Shown here piece by piece: positions 62,625 through 64,000 of a DNA stretch of 64,000 nt. A model generated the notes under the pieces. That model worked only from the letters and a program-made list of their open reading frames with translations. It was not told where the DNA came from and did not search any database. Origin of the DNA: Bacillota bacterium (GTDB lineage Bacteria; Bacillota; Clostridia; Acetivibrionales; DSM-1351); the NCBI GenBank assembly GCA_023433945.1, contig JAEYTP010000042.1, positions 1-64,000 of the forward strand, read 5' to 3'. Positions within the stretch are counted from its first letter, which is position 1, and each line of letters starts with the position of its first letter. The translations under genes were made by a program, and so were the position numbers.

Positions 62625-62653
62625 CAGACATTTTATTACATTACATATATAAT
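62625..62653 (+). promoter_or_regulatory. Candidate promoter of the Gfo/Idh/MocA gene
   Basis: CAGACA at 62625-62630 and TATAAT at 62648-62653, 17-base spacing; the same CAGACA -35 variant is seen at 6144. Confidence 0.5.
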
Positions 62654-62727
62654 ATAATTAAATAAAACAGAGGTCTATATTATATTGTCAAAGAAATAAA
62701 TATAAATGTAATGAGAGGAGGCTAACA

Positions 62728-63708
62728 ATGAAAACATATAACTGGGGCATTTTAGGAACAGGAAATATTGCACACAAATTTACAGAGGCACTTATAACCT
62801 TAGACAATGCAAGAGTGATTGCGGTGGGATCCAGATCAATAGATACTGCCAAAAATTTTGCACAGAGTTTTGGGATTCCCAAGGTATACGGTAGTTATGA
62901 TGAGTTAGCAGCTGACCCAGAGATTGATATTATATACATTGCGACACCTCACCAGCTCCACCACGAAAATATGAAGCTTTGCATTATGAATGGTAAAGCT
63001 GTATTGTGCGAGAAGCCATTTACCGTAAATGCAAAGGACGCTAAAGAAATACAGCAACTTGCATTGCAGGAAAATGTATTTGTAATGGAGGCTTTTAAAA
63101 CAAAGTTTCTCCCAATAATTAAAAAGGTTAAGGAATTAATTGATAATAATGAAATTGGAGAAATCAAAATGTTAAAGGCCGACTTTGGCTTCGCAGGTGG
63201 TTTCAATGAGAATTCACGTTTGTTAAATCCTAAACTCGCTGGTGGAAGTCTACTTGATGTAGGTATATATCCTATTACACTAGCTACCATGATTTTTGGT
63301 AATAACCCAAAAACATTACATAGCATACCCCATATTGGCAAAACTGGTGTAGATGAACAAGCCGTTATTATTATGGGGTTTGATGAAGGCAAGCTAGCGC
63401 AAGTATCCTGTGCGGTCACAACAGATATAAAGAATCAGGCACATATTATTGGAACAAAGGGATTTATAAGAATTCCTGATTTTTCTGCTGCTACAGTGGC
63501 AGAAGTTTGTGTAAATGGAATGACGGAGCAATATATTAAACTGCCCCATAGCTGCAATGGTTTTGAATATGAGGCAATAGAAGTCATGGAGTGTATGTCA
63601 AATGGTAAAACCCAATCGGATATTATCCCGCTCTCAGACACCATTGTAATACTTGAGATAATGGATAGATTAAGAAAAGAGTGGGGACTTAAGTATCCAT
63701 TTGAATAG
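62728..63708 (+). CDS. Gfo/Idh/MocA-family oxidoreductase
   Basis: A 326-residue NAD(P)-dependent dehydrogenase of the glucose-fructose oxidoreductase/inositol dehydrogenase family. The Rossmann start GILGTGNIAHKF is at 7-18 and the catalytic EKP motif (LCEKPF) near 95. The C-terminal beta domain shows the GGSLLDVGIYP segment. It oxidises a sugar or cyclitol hydroxyl group. Substrate is unknown and no sugar gene is next to it. AGAGGAGG precedes the ATG. Confidence 0.9.
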   Translation: MKTYNWGILGTGNIAHKFTEALITLDNARVIAVGSRSIDTAKNFAQSFGIPKVYGSYDELAADPEIDIIYIATPHQLHHENMKLCIMNGKAVLCEKPFTVNAKDAKEIQQLALQENVFVMEAFKTKFLPIIKKVKELIDNNEIGEIKMLKADFGFAGGFNENSRLLNPKLAGGSLLDVGIYPITLATMIFGNNPKTLHSIPHIGKTGVDEQAVIIMGFDEGKLAQVSCAVTTDIKNQAHIIGTKGFIRIPDFSAATVAEVCVNGMTEQYIKLPHSCNGFEYEAIEVMECMSNGKTQSDIIPLSDTIVILEIMDRLRKEWGLKYPFE

Positions 63709-63751
63709 TAAAGCATTATCAAATTTCGGACAAATTTAGCGTTGCCAAGCG

Positions 63752-63797
63752 CAAAACATCTTTTGGTTGCATATTATGCAATAAAAAAGATGTTTTG
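63752..63797 (+). promoter_or_regulatory. Long hairpin directly upstream of yabG
   Basis: CAAAACATCTTTT pairs with AAAAGATGTTTTG around an inner stem TTGCAT/ATGCAA. The outer right arm touches the yabG ribosome site GAGGTGG. It may end the upstream transcript, which has no other terminator, or modulate yabG. The inner CATATTAT resembles a mother-cell sigma factor -10 element, but no matching -35 is placed correctly. Confidence 0.5.
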
Positions 63798-63807
63798 AGG
63801 TGGTACT

Positions 63808-64000
63808 TTGGGCGCTTTAAGAGTCGGAGATATAGTCACAAGAAGGTCTTACGGTGAAGACCTTTTATTTAGAATAGTTAACATAACAAGAGATGAAAAT
63901 GGAATAGAACGCTACTCTCTAAGGGGCATGTCAACTAGGATTACGGCAGATTCTATAAGTGAAGATTTATTAATACAGAATTCAAGAACTGCATATGCGC
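63808..64000 (+). CDS. yabG: YabG sporulation protease (partial, cut by window end)
   Basis: The first 64 codons of a YabG-type protein run off the right edge. The opening GALRVGDIVTRRSYGEDLLF and the following RIVNI segment match the SH3-like N-terminal region of YabG, the cysteine-type protease that processes spore coat proteins in the mother cell. It starts at TTG 63808 with GAGGTGG at 63797-63803. The catalytic part lies outside the window. Confidence 0.85.
   Translation, partial: MGALRVGDIVTRRSYGEDLLFRIVNITRDENGIERYSLRGMSTRITADSISEDLLIQNSRTAYA

Noticed and set aside
1..64000. CRISPR array, prophage, transposon or integron
   Set aside because: No regularly spaced repeats with unique spacers, no cas, integrase, transposase or phage genes were found; the repeats present are short tandem arrays.

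Overview
The window looks like chromosome of an anaerobic, spore-forming, low-GC Firmicute of the Clostridia, most like the plant-fibre-degrading Ruminiclostridium/Clostridium cellulolyticum group. The reasons are AT-rich DNA, strong GGAGG-type ribosome binding sites with frequent TTG and GTG starts, an Ech-type energy-converting hydrogenase, rubredoxin, sporulation genes (yyaC, yabG), a YesM/YesN-type two-component pair beside a carbohydrate ABC transporter, and many esterases and glycosidases for plant material. I see no phage, transposase, CRISPR array or rRNA. This taxonomic reading is inference from content.

Layout. 1-3250: end of an ech hydrogenase operon (echC tail, echD, echE, echF) followed by the nickel-insertion genes hypA and hypB. 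3350-9850: housekeeping and small genes (map, a PAS/PP2C phosphatase, yyaC, a LiaI-like membrane protein, a His/Lys-rich protein, rubredoxin, a class I amidotransferase-like hydrolase, mscS, a DUF951 protein). 10000-21600: two tRNA-Ser genes, an HD-GYP protein, an iron alcohol dehydrogenase, a divergent araC/GH4 alpha-galactosidase pair, a response regulator/kinase/ABC exporter cassette, an unrecognised Cys-cluster protein and a VOC protein. 22000-24830: two secreted repeat or propeller-like proteins. 25080-33510: an ester-utilisation island with two paralogous type B carboxylesterases, an MFS transporter, two CE1-like esterases and a LacI regulator, with palindromic operators in the divergent promoter region.

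33740-58080 is the most unusual part. A cupin, a DUF5060/DUF4038 glycosidase-like protein and a split transketolase are followed by a YesM/YesN pair and a long same-strand run: DUF296 protein, sugar-binding lipoprotein, two permeases (no ATPase gene), RraA-family lyase, zinc alcohol dehydrogenase, HMG-CoA-lyase-like enzyme, class I HMG-CoA reductase, TIM-barrel isomerase-like protein, D-2-hydroxyacid dehydrogenase and glycerate kinase. A GH3 glycosidase, methylglyoxal synthase, a ROK regulator and a polyol-type dehydrogenase follow. HMG-CoA reductase and lyase beside sugar transport, with no mevalonate kinase, suggest a catabolic rather than biosynthetic role: breakdown of a branched, tertiary-alcohol substrate taken up through the ABC system. 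The substrate is not evident from the sequence.

58170-64000: a CapA-like protein, UppP, an MntP-like efflux pump, a zinc-ribbon/Yip1-type membrane protein, a Gfo/Idh/MocA oxidoreductase and the start of yabG. Several short tandem repeats lie in intergenic or gene-edge DNA (14053-14177, 21131-21236, 27982-28077, 51430-51468, 59577-59753), and a related hairpin occurs twice (13019 and 58111).
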